From an uncultured Paracoccaceae bacterium (GTDB lineage: Bacteria; Pseudomonadota; Alphaproteobacteria; Rhodobacterales; Rhodobacteraceae), in the NCBI GenBank assembly GCA_947489705.1, contig CANLEQ010000001.1, positions 124,001 to 188,000 on the forward strand: a DNA stretch of 64,000 nt, given 5' to 3'. Of this stretch, positions 8,825-17,969 are shown piece by piece. The position numbers were made by a program, and so were the translations under genes. The notes beneath the pieces are model-generated. The model was not told where the DNA came from, did not search any database, and was given only the letters and a program-made list of their open reading frames with translations. Position 1 is the stretch's first letter; each line of letters opens with the position of its first letter.

Positions 8825-9931
8825 ATGTCTGGGGGTCGCGGCCGCATGAAACGCTTTTCGAAGGTCTTGCTAGTTCTCTGCGCCGTGGCGATCTGTGCGA
8901 TCGGCGGCATGTGGGGGACGCGCTATTTTTTTGCCGAAGGCGAGGCGGCAGAAGGCACGTCCGGCCCCTCCGCCGTGCGGGTCGGCCTCGCAAGGCCCGA
9001 GACACGCCGGATCGAGCGCGACGTCACGGCTGTCGGCACGCTCAGCCCCGTGCGGTATGTCGACATCGTTCCCAGCGTCTCGGGGCGTGTCACCAAGGTT
9101 CCGGTCTCGTCCGGGCAGCGCGTCGCCGAGGGCGATCTGCTGATCCAGCTCGACGACCGCGCGGCGCAGGCCTCGCTCGAAGAGGCGGAGGCGACGCTCG
9201 AAGAGGCGCGACAGGATTTTCGTCGGTTCGAGGATCTCGCGACACGCGACACGGTCGCCGACGCGCAGCTCGAAGCCGCGCGGGCGGCGTTCCGGCGCGC
9301 CGAGGCCGTCGTCGCGGGCGCGAGATCCGACCTGGAGGATCGCGCGATCCGGGCCCCGTTCGGCGGTACGCTCGGCGTCATCGACACCGAACCCGGCGCG
9401 GTGCTCGACGGCTCGGAGGTTGTGACGCGCCTCTCGGACCTGTCGGTCATGGAGCTGCGCGCATCGATCCCCGAGCGATATTACAGCGAGGTCTCCCCCG
9501 GGCAGACCGTGCGCATCACCGTTCCCGCCTATCCGGACGAAACCTTCGAGGGCGAGGTCACGGTTCGCGCCCCCCAGATCGAACAGGCCTCGCGCAGTTT
9601 CGATATCCGCGCCGAGATCGCCAACCCGGACAGGCGGCTGGCCGGCGGCATGTTCGCCAACACGGCCCTCATCCTCGACACCTACGAGGGGCTGGCGGTG
9701 CCCGATGACGCGATCATCTCTGAAGGGTTCACCACCTATGTCTATCTCGCGACTGACGACGACACGGCGCGCCGGGCCGAGATCGTGACCGGCGCCTCCC
9801 TCGGCGAGGTGACGGAGGTCCGCGAAGGATTGTCGGAGGAGGATCGCGTCGTCGTCGCCGGCTGGGACGATCTCTCGGATGGCGACGAGGTGCGGATCGA
9901 CGAGGATTTCGAGGGGGGCGCCCTCGAATGA
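8825..9931 (+). CDS. RND efflux periplasmic adaptor (membrane fusion protein)
   Basis: A 368-residue MexA/HlyD-type adaptor. An N-terminal signal or anchor helix is followed by the biotinyl-lipoyl half-motif PSVSGRVTKVPVSSGQRVAEGD and an alanine/glutamate-rich alpha-hairpin (about residues 95-155). The second lipoyl half (IRAPFGGTLGVIDTEPGAVL) and beta-barrel domains follow. It would bridge the inner-membrane pump to an outer-membrane channel. The start at 8825 has AGGTGG 6 bases upstream; 8795 (GTG) and 8846 (ATG) are alternatives. Its stop overlaps the start of the pump gene (ATGA at 9928-9931). Confidence 0.9.
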   Translation: MSGGRGRMKRFSKVLLVLCAVAICAIGGMWGTRYFFAEGEAAEGTSGPSAVRVGLARPETRRIERDVTAVGTLSPVRYVDIVPSVSGRVTKVPVSSGQRVAEGDLLIQLDDRAAQASLEEAEATLEEARQDFRRFEDLATRDTVADAQLEAARAAFRRAEAVVAGARSDLEDRAIRAPFGGTLGVIDTEPGAVLDGSEVVTRLSDLSVMELRASIPERYYSEVSPGQTVRITVPAYPDETFEGEVTVRAPQIEQASRSFDIRAEIANPDRRLAGGMFANTALILDTYEGLAVPDDAIISEGFTTYVYLATDDDTARRAEIVTGASLGEVTEVREGLSEEDRVVVAGWDDLSDGDEVRIDEDFEGGALE

Positions 9932-12900
9932 CGCTTCCCGATCTTTGCCTGAGGCGCCCCGTTCTCGCCACGGTCATGTCGATCCTGATCGTGGTGCTCG
10001 GGGCGGCCGCACTCACCCGGATGGCGGTGCGGGAACTGCCGAACACCACCTCGCCGGAGGTGACGGTCTCGGTTCCCTATACCGGCGCCGGTCCCGGCGT
10101 GGTCGACAGCGAGCTTGCCACGGTGATCGAGGGCGCGATCTCGACCGTGGCCGGAATCGACCGGATCGAGACCGAATCCGAACTCGGCGGTTTGCGGACG
10201 GTCATCACGTTCGAGCAAGGCCGGGACGTCGATCAGGCGGCCTCGGACGTGCGCGCCGCGGTCGAGGGCGTGACGGACGACCTGCCCGAAGAGGCCGAAG
10301 CGCCCGAGGTCGAGAAGAACGACAGCGAAGGCGACCCGATCATGCGGCTGACGCTGGTCTCGGAGCGTCTGTCCTCGCCGGAACTCACGGATTTCGCGGA
10401 CCGGTTCGTCGTCGACCGGCTGGAAACGCTGAGCGGCGTCGCCGCGGTGCAGATCGGCGGCGAGCGGCCCTATGCGATGCGGATCTGGCTCGACCGCGAC
10501 GCGATGGCAGCGCGCGGCGTGACCGCGAACGAGATCGCCGACGCCCTGCGCGGAAACAACCTCGAACTGCCGGCCGGCCAGATCGAAAGCAGCTCGCGCA
10601 CCTATCTGCTGCGCACCGAGACCCGGCTGTCGAGCGTGGAGGAGTTCGAGGATCTGATCGTCACCGATACCGAAAGCGGCCGCGTCACGCTGCGCGACGT
10701 GGCGCGGGTGGAAATCGGCACGGAGACCGACGACAGCCTCTATCGCGCCAATGGAGAGACGGCGATCGGGCTCGAAGTGCTGCGGCAATCCTCGGCCAAC
10801 ACGCTCTCGATCTCCTCCGCGGTGCGCGAGGCGCTGGGGCCGATCCGCGACCAGCTTCCGGCGGGCACGAGCCTCGAGATCGTCTCGGACGATGCCGAGT
10901 TCATCCGGAATTCCATCTGGCAGGTGCTGACCACGCTGGCCATCTCGGTCGCGATCGTGGTGGCCGTGATCTACGTCTTTCTCACCTCGATCCGCGCCAC
11001 GATCGTACCCGCCGTCACGATCCCCATCGCCCTTCTGGGGGCCTGCGCGGGCATCGCCTTCGCGGGGTTTTCGATCAACATCCTGACGCTCTTCGCGCTG
11101 ATCCTTGCCATCGGTCTGGTGGTCGACGACGCCATCGTCGTTCTCGAGAACATCGAGCGGCGCGTGGAAGAGGGCGACGCGCCCCCCGAGGCGGCGCGAC
11201 AGGGCGCCAACGAGGTGTTCTTCGCCGTCGTCTCAACCTCGATCACGCTGATCGCCGTGTTCGTGCCGCTGTCGTTCCTGCAGGGCGAGATCGGCAAGCT
11301 CTTTCGCGAGTTCGGCATCACGCTCGCCATCGCGGTGGCTTTGTCGACCTTCGTCGCGCTGTCTCTTTGCCCCGTGATCGCGGCGCGGGTTCTGAAGAAG
11401 GGGATGAACGAGGGGCGTTTCGCTCGCATCGTGCACCGCACCACCAAGGCGATGTCGTCGCGGTATCGCAGCGTTCTGACCCGTGCGATCCGGGCGCCCG
11501 TCCTGATCCTCGGCATCGCCGCCGCGCTCAGCGGGATGTCATGGACGCTCTATCAGCAACTCCCGTCGCAACTGACCCCCGAAGAGGATCGCGGCGTCTT
11601 CTTCGTGTCGGTCGAGACACCGGCGGGCTCGGCGCTCGGCCTGACGGACGCCGCCGTCAAGCAGGTCGAGGCCATGCTCGAGCCCTATCGCGACGAGGGC
11701 GTGATCGAGGATGTGATCTCGATCGTGGGCCGCTACGGCGAGACCGGCAGTGCCTTCGTCGTCGCATCGATGGCGCCCTGGGGCGAGCGCGATACGGGCC
11801 CCAGAGAACTCATCTCCGAGCTGCGCCCCCAATTCGACGAGATCACGATCGCCAGCATCCGCAGTTTCGCGCCGTCGGGCCTCGATGCGGGCGGCGGATC
11901 GGGGCTCGAGCTGATCGTCACGGCACCTACATTCGAGGACGCGGCCGAATATTCCCGCCAGATGGAAGACCGCCTGCGCGCGGAGTCCGCGCTGACCGGT
12001 GTGAGGCGCGACTACGAGATCAACACGCCCGGTTACGACATTTCGGTCGACAGGGATCTCGCGCGGGAGATCGGCGTCGATGCCCGCGCGATCTCGAACG
12101 TGGTGCGGACCTTCTTCGCCTCCGAAGAGGTGACGGAGTTCATCTCGCGCGATCGCCAGTATCCCGTGATCCTCCAGGCCCCGGACGCGGCGCGCACGGC
12201 GCCCGACGATCTGCGCGGATTGAACGTGCGCTCGGCCTCGGGTGAACTGGTCCCGCTCGACGGGCTCGTCTCGCTGGAGCGCCGGGCCTCGGTCAGGGCG
12301 TATAACAGGTACGACCGGCAGCCTTCGGTGGAGGTTTCGGCCTCGCTGGCCGAAGGCGTGGACCTGGCCGCCGCGATCGCGGCCGTCGAGCGGATCGCGG
12401 CCGACATGCCGGCCGAGATGTCGATCGCCTATTCCGGTCAGGCCGAAACCTTCCAGGAAACGTCGAGCGGCATCGCCGTCACCTTCGGCCTCGCCCTTCT
12501 CGTCGTGTTCCTGGTGCTCGCGGCGCAGTTCGAGAGCTTCATCCAGCCGGTGGTGATTCTGCTGTCGGTTCCGCTGGCCGCGGCGGGGGCGCTGCTGACA
12601 TTGCTGGTCCTCGGCGAGGCGGTGAACATCTACACGCAGGTCGGCATGGTCATGCTGATCGGGCTGATGGCCAAGAACGGGATCCTGATCGTGGAATTCG
12701 CCAACCAGCTTCGCGAACGGGGCCATTCGGTGCGCGAGGCGATCGTGGAGGCATCGGTCGTGCGGCTGCGGCCGATCCTCATGACCGTAATGTCCACCGT
12801 GCTCGGCGCCGTGCCGCTGGTTGTGTCGAGCGGCGCGGGCGCCGAGAGCCGGTTCTCGATCGGGATCGTGATCATCGGCGGGTTCTTCGGCGCCTCGATC

Positions 12901-12987
12901 CTGACGCTGTTCCTGACGCCGGTCCTCTACGACCTGATGCAGCGCGACCGGAATCCCGCACCTGAGTCCGCGCCCGAGACAGCCTGA
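9928..12987 (+). CDS. RND-family efflux permease (HAE1/AcrB type)
   Basis: A 1019-residue inner-membrane pump with the duplicated RND layout: one N-terminal helix, a large periplasmic loop, six helices, then the same again. The proton-relay aspartates are visible in helix 4 (GLVVDDAIVVLENIERR). The C-terminal half carries GLMAKNGILIVEFANQLRE. Multidrug pumps of this group capture substrates from the periplasm and outer leaflet and export them through a TolC-type channel. No TolC gene is adjacent, so a channel encoded elsewhere is presumably shared. It is translationally coupled to the adaptor by a 4-base overlap. Confidence 0.94.
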   Translation: MTLPDLCLRRPVLATVMSILIVVLGAAALTRMAVRELPNTTSPEVTVSVPYTGAGPGVVDSELATVIEGAISTVAGIDRIETESELGGLRTVITFEQGRDVDQAASDVRAAVEGVTDDLPEEAEAPEVEKNDSEGDPIMRLTLVSERLSSPELTDFADRFVVDRLETLSGVAAVQIGGERPYAMRIWLDRDAMAARGVTANEIADALRGNNLELPAGQIESSSRTYLLRTETRLSSVEEFEDLIVTDTESGRVTLRDVARVEIGTETDDSLYRANGETAIGLEVLRQSSANTLSISSAVREALGPIRDQLPAGTSLEIVSDDAEFIRNSIWQVLTTLAISVAIVVAVIYVFLTSIRATIVPAVTIPIALLGACAGIAFAGFSINILTLFALILAIGLVVDDAIVVLENIERRVEEGDAPPEAARQGANEVFFAVVSTSITLIAVFVPLSFLQGEIGKLFREFGITLAIAVALSTFVALSLCPVIAARVLKKGMNEGRFARIVHRTTKAMSSRYRSVLTRAIRAPVLILGIAAALSGMSWTLYQQLPSQLTPEEDRGVFFVSVETPAGSALGLTDAAVKQVEAMLEPYRDEGVIEDVISIVGRYGETGSAFVVASMAPWGERDTGPRELISELRPQFDEITIASIRSFAPSGLDAGGGSGLELIVTAPTFEDAAEYSRQMEDRLRAESALTGVRRDYEINTPGYDISVDRDLAREIGVDARAISNVVRTFFASEEVTEFISRDRQYPVILQAPDAARTAPDDLRGLNVRSASGELVPLDGLVSLERRASVRAYNRYDRQPSVEVSASLAEGVDLAAAIAAVERIAADMPAEMSIAYSGQAETFQETSSGIAVTFGLALLVVFLVLAAQFESFIQPVVILLSVPLAAAGALLTLLVLGEAVNIYTQVGMVMLIGLMAKNGILIVEFANQLRERGHSVREAIVEASVVRLRPILMTVMSTVLGAVPLVVSSGAGAESRFSIGIVIIGGFFGASILTLFLTPVLYDLMQRDRNPAPESAPETA

Positions 12988-13015
12988 CACCCCGGGCGCG
13001 CCCGAGATGTCAGGC
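12982..13015. terminator. Bidirectional hairpin between the RND pump and doeD
   Basis: A nested perfect inverted repeat. Outer arms GCCTGACA (12982-12989) and TGTCAGGC (13008-13015) enclose an inner palindrome CGGGCGCGCCCG (12993-13004). It overlaps the RND stop codon and sits between two convergent genes. There is no clear T-tract, so it may act as a mutual roadblock or RNA-stability element rather than a classical intrinsic terminator. Confidence 0.6.
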
Positions 13016-13021
13016 ATTCGA

Positions 13022-14404
13022 TCAGTCGCCCAGGACCTCGTGCAGCGCCTCGGCCGTCACCGCGACGATGCGATCGGCTTCCTCGCGGTTGAGGCAGAGG
13101 GGCGGCGCGAAGCCAAGGATATCGCCTTCCGGCATGGCGCGCGCGATCACGCCCTTCTGCACCATCCGGGCAATTACGGCCCCCGCGGTCTTGCCGGGTT
13201 GCTCGTAGTGACGGCGCGTCTCGCGATCCTCGACCAGTTCCACGGCGCAGAGCATGCCCTCGCCCCGGATCTCGCCCACGCGCGGATGCGCGCCCAGCGC
13301 GTCGCGCATCCGGGTGTTGAGATAGGCACCCGTCTCGCCCGCATTGCCGACCAGGCCCAGGCTGTCGACGAGGTTCAGGTTCGCGATGCCGGCCGCCGCG
13401 CCGATCGGATGCGCGGAATAGGTCCAGCCGTGGCCGATCGGACCGTTCTCGTCGGTGCCCTGCTCGAGCACCTTCCACATCCGCTCGCCCACGACGGAGC
13501 CAGAAAGCGGCGCATAGGCCGAAGTCAGCCCCTTGGCGATGGTGATGAGATCCGGCTCCAGCCCGTAATGCTCCGATCCGGTCATCGAGCCGAGCCGTCC
13601 GAAGCCCGTCACCACCTCGTCGGCGATGAGCAGGATGTCATGCTTGCGAAGGACCTCCTGGATCGCGGTCCAGTAGCCTTCGGGCGGCGGGACGATCCCG
13701 CCGGTGCCCAGAACCGGCTCGCCGATGAAGGCCGCGATCGTGTCGGCACCCTCGCGTTCGATCAGGGCCTCGAGCTCGGCCACGCAATGCGCGGTGAACT
13801 GCGCCTCGGTCATCTCGGCATCGGGACGGCGGTAATAGTACGGCGCCTCGGTGTGGATCACCTGTGTCAGCGGCAGGTCGAACTTCCTGTGGAAGAGCCC
13901 GAGCCCGGTCAGCGAGCCGGTCATCAGGCCCGATCCGTGATATCCGCGCCAGCGCGAGATAATCTTCTTCTTTTCGGGCAGGCCGCGAATGTTGTTGTAG
14001 TACCAGACGAGCTTGATGTTGGTCTCGTTCGCGTCGGACCCCGACATCCCGAAATAGACCTTGGACATGTTCGCAGGCATCCGCTCCAGCACCATGTGCG
14101 CCAGCGTAATCGACGCTTCGGTGCCGTGACCGACATAGGCGTGGTAATAGGCCAGCTCATGCGCCTGCTTCGAGATCGCCTCGGCGATTTCGGTCCGGCC
14201 GTAACCCACGTTGACGCAATAGAGCCCGGCGAAGGCATCGAGCAGGCGATTGCCGTCGCGATCCTCGATGAAGACGCCCTCGCCGCCCGTCACGATGCGC
14301 TGCGGTGCCTCGCCGCGGGCGAATTGCGCCAGATGCGTCGACGGGTGGAAGAAACTCTCGCGGTCCCATTTGGCGAGCTGGTCGTTGGTCAGCATCTTGT
14401 TCAT
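13022..14404 (-). CDS. doeD: Class III aminotransferase, probable diaminobutyrate transaminase of ectoine breakdown
   Basis: A 460-residue PLP-dependent class III aminotransferase. The PLP lysine is in TIAKGLTSAYAPLSG (near residue 289). LLIADEVVTGFGRLG holds the conserved aspartate, and SGSDANETNIKL binds the cofactor phosphate. In Halomonas (doeD) and Ruegeria (atf) ectoine loci the equivalent enzyme moves the amino group of L-2,4-diaminobutyrate to give aspartate-4-semialdehyde. That role is inferred from the neighbours: ssd and asnC follow the same order here, next to ueh/eut genes. By sequence alone it could also be a putrescine or GABA transaminase. GGAGT precedes ATG 14404. Confidence 0.8.
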   Translation of the reverse strand: MNKMLTNDQLAKWDRESFFHPSTHLAQFARGEAPQRIVTGGEGVFIEDRDGNRLLDAFAGLYCVNVGYGRTEIAEAISKQAHELAYYHAYVGHGTEASITLAHMVLERMPANMSKVYFGMSGSDANETNIKLVWYYNNIRGLPEKKKIISRWRGYHGSGLMTGSLTGLGLFHRKFDLPLTQVIHTEAPYYYRRPDAEMTEAQFTAHCVAELEALIEREGADTIAAFIGEPVLGTGGIVPPPEGYWTAIQEVLRKHDILLIADEVVTGFGRLGSMTGSEHYGLEPDLITIAKGLTSAYAPLSGSVVGERMWKVLEQGTDENGPIGHGWTYSAHPIGAAAGIANLNLVDSLGLVGNAGETGAYLNTRMRDALGAHPRVGEIRGEGMLCAVELVEDRETRRHYEQPGKTAGAVIARMVQKGVIARAMPEGDILGFAPPLCLNREEADRIVAVTAEALHEVLGD

Positions 14405-14417
14405 GTCTTACTCCTTG

Positions 14418-15902
14418 TCACGCCCAGTCGCGGCAGACGTATTTGATGTCGGTGAAGGCCTCGAGCCCGTAGCGGGCCCCCTCGCGGGCAAGGCCGGATT
14501 GCTTCATGCCGCCGAACGGGATCGGCGCGCCGGTGACCTTGGTGCGGTTGACCGCCACCATGCCGAATTGCAGCGCCCGGCTGGCGCGATAGATGCGGCG
14601 CGGATCCTGCGTGTGCAGGTAGGCGACCAGCCCGTATTCCGTGGCATTGGCGCGTTCCAGCGCCTCCGCCTCGGTATCGAAGGGGGCGATCGCGGCGACG
14701 GGCCCGAAGGTCTCTTCGTGCAGGATCTTTGCATCGGGCGCCACGTCGGCCAGCACGGTCGGCTGGTAGAAGAGCGGCCCCTGCGCGTCGCGCGCGCCAC
14801 CGCAGAGCAGGCGCGCCCCCCGTTCAAGCGCGTCAGCCACGTGATCCTCCTGCTTGGCCACGGCGCGCTCGTTCATCAGCGGCCCCAGATCGGGGTCGTC
14901 GCAGCCGGGGCCCAACGTCAGGGCGCGGGTGGCGGCGGCGAATTTCTCGCAGAACGTCTCGTAGACCGACCGCTCGACGAAGAACCGGTTGGCGCCGAGG
15001 CAATCCTGCCCCGTCGTGGCGAACTTGGCCTTCACCGCCTCGTCGACGGCACGGTCCATGTCGGCATCCGCGAAGACGAGGAACGGCGCATGGCCGCCGA
15101 GCTCGAGGACCAGTCGTTTGACCGTGTCCGCCGATTGACGGTAGAGCAGCCGCCCGATCTCGGTCGAGCCCGTGAACGACAGGGCCCGGACACGCGCATC
15201 TTCGGTCCAGGCGCCGACGATCTCGGCCGCGTCACCCGTCACGACATTGAAGACGCCGTCGGGCAGCCCGACCCGCCGGGCGAGCTCGGCGAGCGCAAGC
15301 GCCGAGAGCGGCGTCTCGGCCGAGGGATGCACCACGGTCGTGCAGCCGGCCGCGATCGCCGCGGCGGCCTTGCGCGTGATCATCGCGGACGGGAAGTTCC
15401 AGGGCGTCACCAGCGCCGCGACGCCGACCGGTTCGCGCCAGAGTTCGACCTCGGCATCCTTCAGGTGCGACGTCACCCCTTCGATATTGGGGCGCCGCGC
15501 CTCCTCGGCGTAGAATTCGAGGAACGACGCGGCGTAGTCGATCTCGCCGCGCGATTCCGAGATCGGCTTGCCCTGCTCGGCAGTCATGATCCGGGCGAGA
15601 TCCTCGCGATGCGCGATCATCGCGCGGTACCAGGCATGGAGCACGCGGGCCCGCTCCTGCGGCAACGAGACCGACCAGCCCTCGAACGCCGCATGGGCCA
15701 CGCCGACGGCGCGCCCGGCATCCTTAGCGGACAGGTCCGCCACGCGCGCGATCTCTGTCCCGGTCGCGGGATCGGTGACGGCGAACCGCGCATCGCCGGC
15801 GATCCATGCGCTCCCGATGCGGCTGCGCGTCTCGAGCAGACCGGCATCTTCGAGCGATGCCGCGAGGTCGCTGCTCGTCTGTGCCTGTGTCCCGTCCACC
15901 AT
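14418..15902 (-). CDS. doeC: NAD(P)-dependent semialdehyde dehydrogenase (ectoine pathway DoeC/Ssd)
   Basis: A 494-residue aldehyde dehydrogenase of the succinate-semialdehyde dehydrogenase group. The general base is in LELGGHAPFLVF (Glu near 265) and the nucleophile in GQDCLGANRF (Cys near 299), with the cofactor segment VTPWNFPSAMITRK. In ectoine loci this gene product oxidises aspartate-4-semialdehyde to aspartate. It lies 13 bases upstream of doeD on the same strand, so both are co-transcribed. Activity on succinate semialdehyde is also likely from the family. Confidence 0.83.
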   Translation of the reverse strand: MVDGTQAQTSSDLAASLEDAGLLETRSRIGSAWIAGDARFAVTDPATGTEIARVADLSAKDAGRAVGVAHAAFEGWSVSLPQERARVLHAWYRAMIAHREDLARIMTAEQGKPISESRGEIDYAASFLEFYAEEARRPNIEGVTSHLKDAEVELWREPVGVAALVTPWNFPSAMITRKAAAAIAAGCTTVVHPSAETPLSALALAELARRVGLPDGVFNVVTGDAAEIVGAWTEDARVRALSFTGSTEIGRLLYRQSADTVKRLVLELGGHAPFLVFADADMDRAVDEAVKAKFATTGQDCLGANRFFVERSVYETFCEKFAAATRALTLGPGCDDPDLGPLMNERAVAKQEDHVADALERGARLLCGGARDAQGPLFYQPTVLADVAPDAKILHEETFGPVAAIAPFDTEAEALERANATEYGLVAYLHTQDPRRIYRASRALQFGMVAVNRTKVTGAPIPFGGMKQSGLAREGARYGLEAFTDIKYVCRDWA

Positions 15903-16008
15903 CGAATCCTCCGTATGCGTTCACGGCATCATAGCCGCGGTGCAGCGAAACTTTCTCTGTTGCTGCGAGGGCATCAGAGGAATCCTCCGAAGTCGCGCCC
16001 CGATCGCC

Positions 16009-16503
16009 TCAAACTTTCGGCGGCTTGCGATGAAGAAGGGCAAAGGGCGGGGCCGCGTCCTTCACCTCCTTCGTCACGATATACGTGAAGTACCGCTTCA
16101 TCCCGGTCCTGGTGGCGAGCATCCGTTCGATCAGCGCCTGGTAACTCGCCACGTCGCGGGTCACGATCTGCAGCAGATAGTCATAGCCGCCCCCGATCGC
16201 CCAGCAGGACACGACCTCTTCCTGCCCTGCCACCGCCCGCTCGAAGGCCTGGAAGCTTTCGGCGCGGTGGCTTTCGAGCTCGACCGTCACGAAGACGATC
16301 ACGTGTGGCCCGAGCTGCGCGAGCGACACGTCGGTGCGATAGCCGCGGATCAGGCCCGCGCGCTCGAGCTTGCGCAGCCGCTCCCAGCAGGGCGTCGGCG
16401 ACAGGTTCACCCGCTCTGCCAGCGCGGTCTTGGCGATACGCCCCTCGCGGGACAGGACCGTGAGGATCGCGATGTCCCGGTCATCGAGGGGAAGCCTGCT
16501 CAT
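16009..16503 (-). CDS. doeX: Lrp/AsnC-family regulator of the ectoine locus (DoeX/AsnC)
   Basis: A 164-residue feast/famine regulator. An N-terminal helix-turn-helix (about 8-55, with LSREGRIAKTALAERVNLSP and CWERLRKLERAGLIRGY) is followed by a RAM/AsnC effector domain. It heads the doeX-doeC-doeD transcript (106 bases before doeC) and is divergent from uehA across 386 bases. Homologues in ectoine loci (Halomonas doeX, Ruegeria asnC) respond to intermediates of the pathway such as acetyl-diaminobutyrate or diaminobutyrate. Autoregulation and control of both divergent operons are likely but inferred. Confidence 0.85.
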   Translation of the reverse strand: MSRLPLDDRDIAILTVLSREGRIAKTALAERVNLSPTPCWERLRKLERAGLIRGYRTDVSLAQLGPHVIVFVTVELESHRAESFQAFERAVAGQEEVVSCWAIGGGYDYLLQIVTRDVASYQALIERMLATRTGMKRYFTYIVTKEVKDAAPPFALLHRKPPKV

Positions 16504-16889
16504 GCGCGGCAGCGTTGGGAAGCGCGCGCGGAATTGTCAATCCTGAGAGGGGTCGCATGCAGTCGCGCGCGCCTTGCGACGCGGCTGCGGCCGATCGGTG
16601 CAAGGCAGGCGGCTTTGTGAGACCGGCACGATCCGCCACCCCCTGCTCCGCACAAGATATGGACAGTGCTGCCCGCATACTGGGGCAATCTTGTACGGAC
16701 GCGCTCAGACCCAATTAAGGAATTGACGACGTCCGGGCGTCGCAACACACTGGAGCGGTGATACTCAAGCGCCCATGAGGGGCGCGCACGAGGCCGGGTT
16801 CGCCGTTGCGGGCCATGGCCGCGCCGTTGTGCTGACCGGCCTGCCAGCCGGAACCGGCGGCGAAGTTCAGACAGGAAGGAAGAACGACC
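16504..16889. promoter_or_regulatory. Divergent control region between doeX and uehA
   Basis: This 386-base stretch has no convincing gene. Two inverted repeats stand out. ACAAGAT (16652-16658) pairs with ATCTTGT (16688-16694). The compact palindrome CAATT-AAGG-AATTG lies at 16712-16725. TTGACG at 16723-16728, overlapping the palindrome, could be the -35 of the uehA promoter, with a weak CACACT about 17 bases on. AGGAAGGA just before ATG 16890 is the uehA ribosome binding site. The Lrp-type DoeX or an EnuR encoded elsewhere are plausible binders. Confidence 0.5.
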
Positions 16890-17909
16890 ATGAGAACGCA
16901 TCACATCTTCACCGGCACGACGCTGGCGCTATGCCTCGCGGTCCCGGCCGCAAATGCCGATACGTGGCGCTATGCCTTCGAGGAGGCCCTCGAGGAGGTT
17001 CAGGGCAAGTTCGCCCAGAAATTCAAGGAAGAGGTCGAGGCCAATTCCGACCACGAGGTCCAGCTCTTTCCCTTCGGCACCCTCGGCGAGAGCGCCGACA
17101 CGATGGAGCAGGCACAGGCCGGCATCCTTCAGTTCGTCGACCAGTCGCCCGGTTTCACCGGCGCGTTGATCCCCGAGGCGCAGGTCTTCTTCGTGCCCTA
17201 CCTGCTGCCGCAGGACGAGGAGACGTTGTTCGAGTTCTTCCGCACCTCGGACGCCATCAACGAGATGTTCCCCGAACTCTATGCCGAGCAGGGACTGGAG
17301 CTTCTGACGATGTTCCCCGAGGGCGATGTCTGCATGACCACGCAGGAGCCGGTCCGCGAGCCCGCGGACCTCAACGAGGTCAAGTTCCGGGTGATGACCA
17401 ATCCGCTGCTGGTCGAGTCCTACGAGGCGTTCGGCGCGGTTCCGACGCCCCTGCCCTGGGGCGAGGTCTACGGCGCGCTGCAGACCGGCATCATCCAGGG
17501 CCAGGAGAATCCGGGCTTCTTCCTCGAATCGACCAAGATGTACGAGGTGACCGACGTCATCACCTGCATCGGCCACAACAACTTCACGACCGCGGTGATG
17601 GCCAACAAGGATTTCTACGACGGCCTTGCCGAAGAGGACCAGCAGGTCATCCAGGACGCCACCGACGCGGCCTTCGAATACATCCTCGAATACCAGCAGG
17701 GTCTGCAGGAGGAGAGTCTCGACAAGATCCGCGAGGCCAAGCCCGACATGGAGATCAACATCCTTTCCGAGGAGGAGCGCCAGCCCTTCATGGAAACGGC
17801 CGGACAGGTCGAGGATGCCTTCATCGAGATGACCGGCGAGCGCGGTCAGGAGATCCTCGACCAGATGAAGCAGGATCTCGAGAACGCGCGTCAAGCGACG
17901 TCGGGCTGA
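16890..17909 (+). CDS. uehA: Ectoine/hydroxyectoine TRAP transporter substrate-binding protein
   Basis: A 339-residue DctP-type periplasmic protein with a signal peptide ending near ANA (about residue 23). Stretches such as LQFVDQSPGFTGALIPEAQ and PTPLPWGEVYGALQTGIIQG are characteristic of the TeaA/UehA ectoine-binding subfamily. UehA captures ectoine or hydroxyectoine with high affinity and hands it to UehBC. Here the imported solute is mainly a nutrient, because catabolic genes follow. A hairpin 13 bases after its stop may raise its expression over the permease genes. Confidence 0.9.
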   Translation: MRTHHIFTGTTLALCLAVPAANADTWRYAFEEALEEVQGKFAQKFKEEVEANSDHEVQLFPFGTLGESADTMEQAQAGILQFVDQSPGFTGALIPEAQVFFVPYLLPQDEETLFEFFRTSDAINEMFPELYAEQGLELLTMFPEGDVCMTTQEPVREPADLNEVKFRVMTNPLLVESYEAFGAVPTPLPWGEVYGALQTGIIQGQENPGFFLESTKMYEVTDVITCIGHNNFTTAVMANKDFYDGLAEEDQQVIQDATDAAFEYILEYQQGLQEESLDKIREAKPDMEINILSEEERQPFMETAGQVEDAFIEMTGERGQEILDQMKQDLENARQATSG

Positions 17910-17922
17910 GACCGCCAAAGCG

Positions 17923-17947
17923 CCGGGCGGGAGATCCCCCGCCCGGC
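17923..17947 (+). terminator. Hairpin after uehA (attenuator or mRNA stabiliser)
   Basis: Perfect 10-base-pair stem GCCGGGCGGG (17923-17932) and CCCGCCCGGC (17938-17947) with a 5-base loop and no T-tract, placed between uehA and uehB. Such structures after a binding-protein gene commonly let the periplasmic protein be made in excess over the membrane subunits, by partial termination or by protecting the upstream RNA. The effect here is inferred. Confidence 0.65.
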
Positions 17948-17969
17948 AGCGCCTGCAGGAGCCAACGAG

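Noticed and set aside
16504-16889. Small open frames in the doeX-uehA spacer as genes
   Set aside because: They lack ribosome binding sites and recognisable sequence, and the region carries promoter and operator features.
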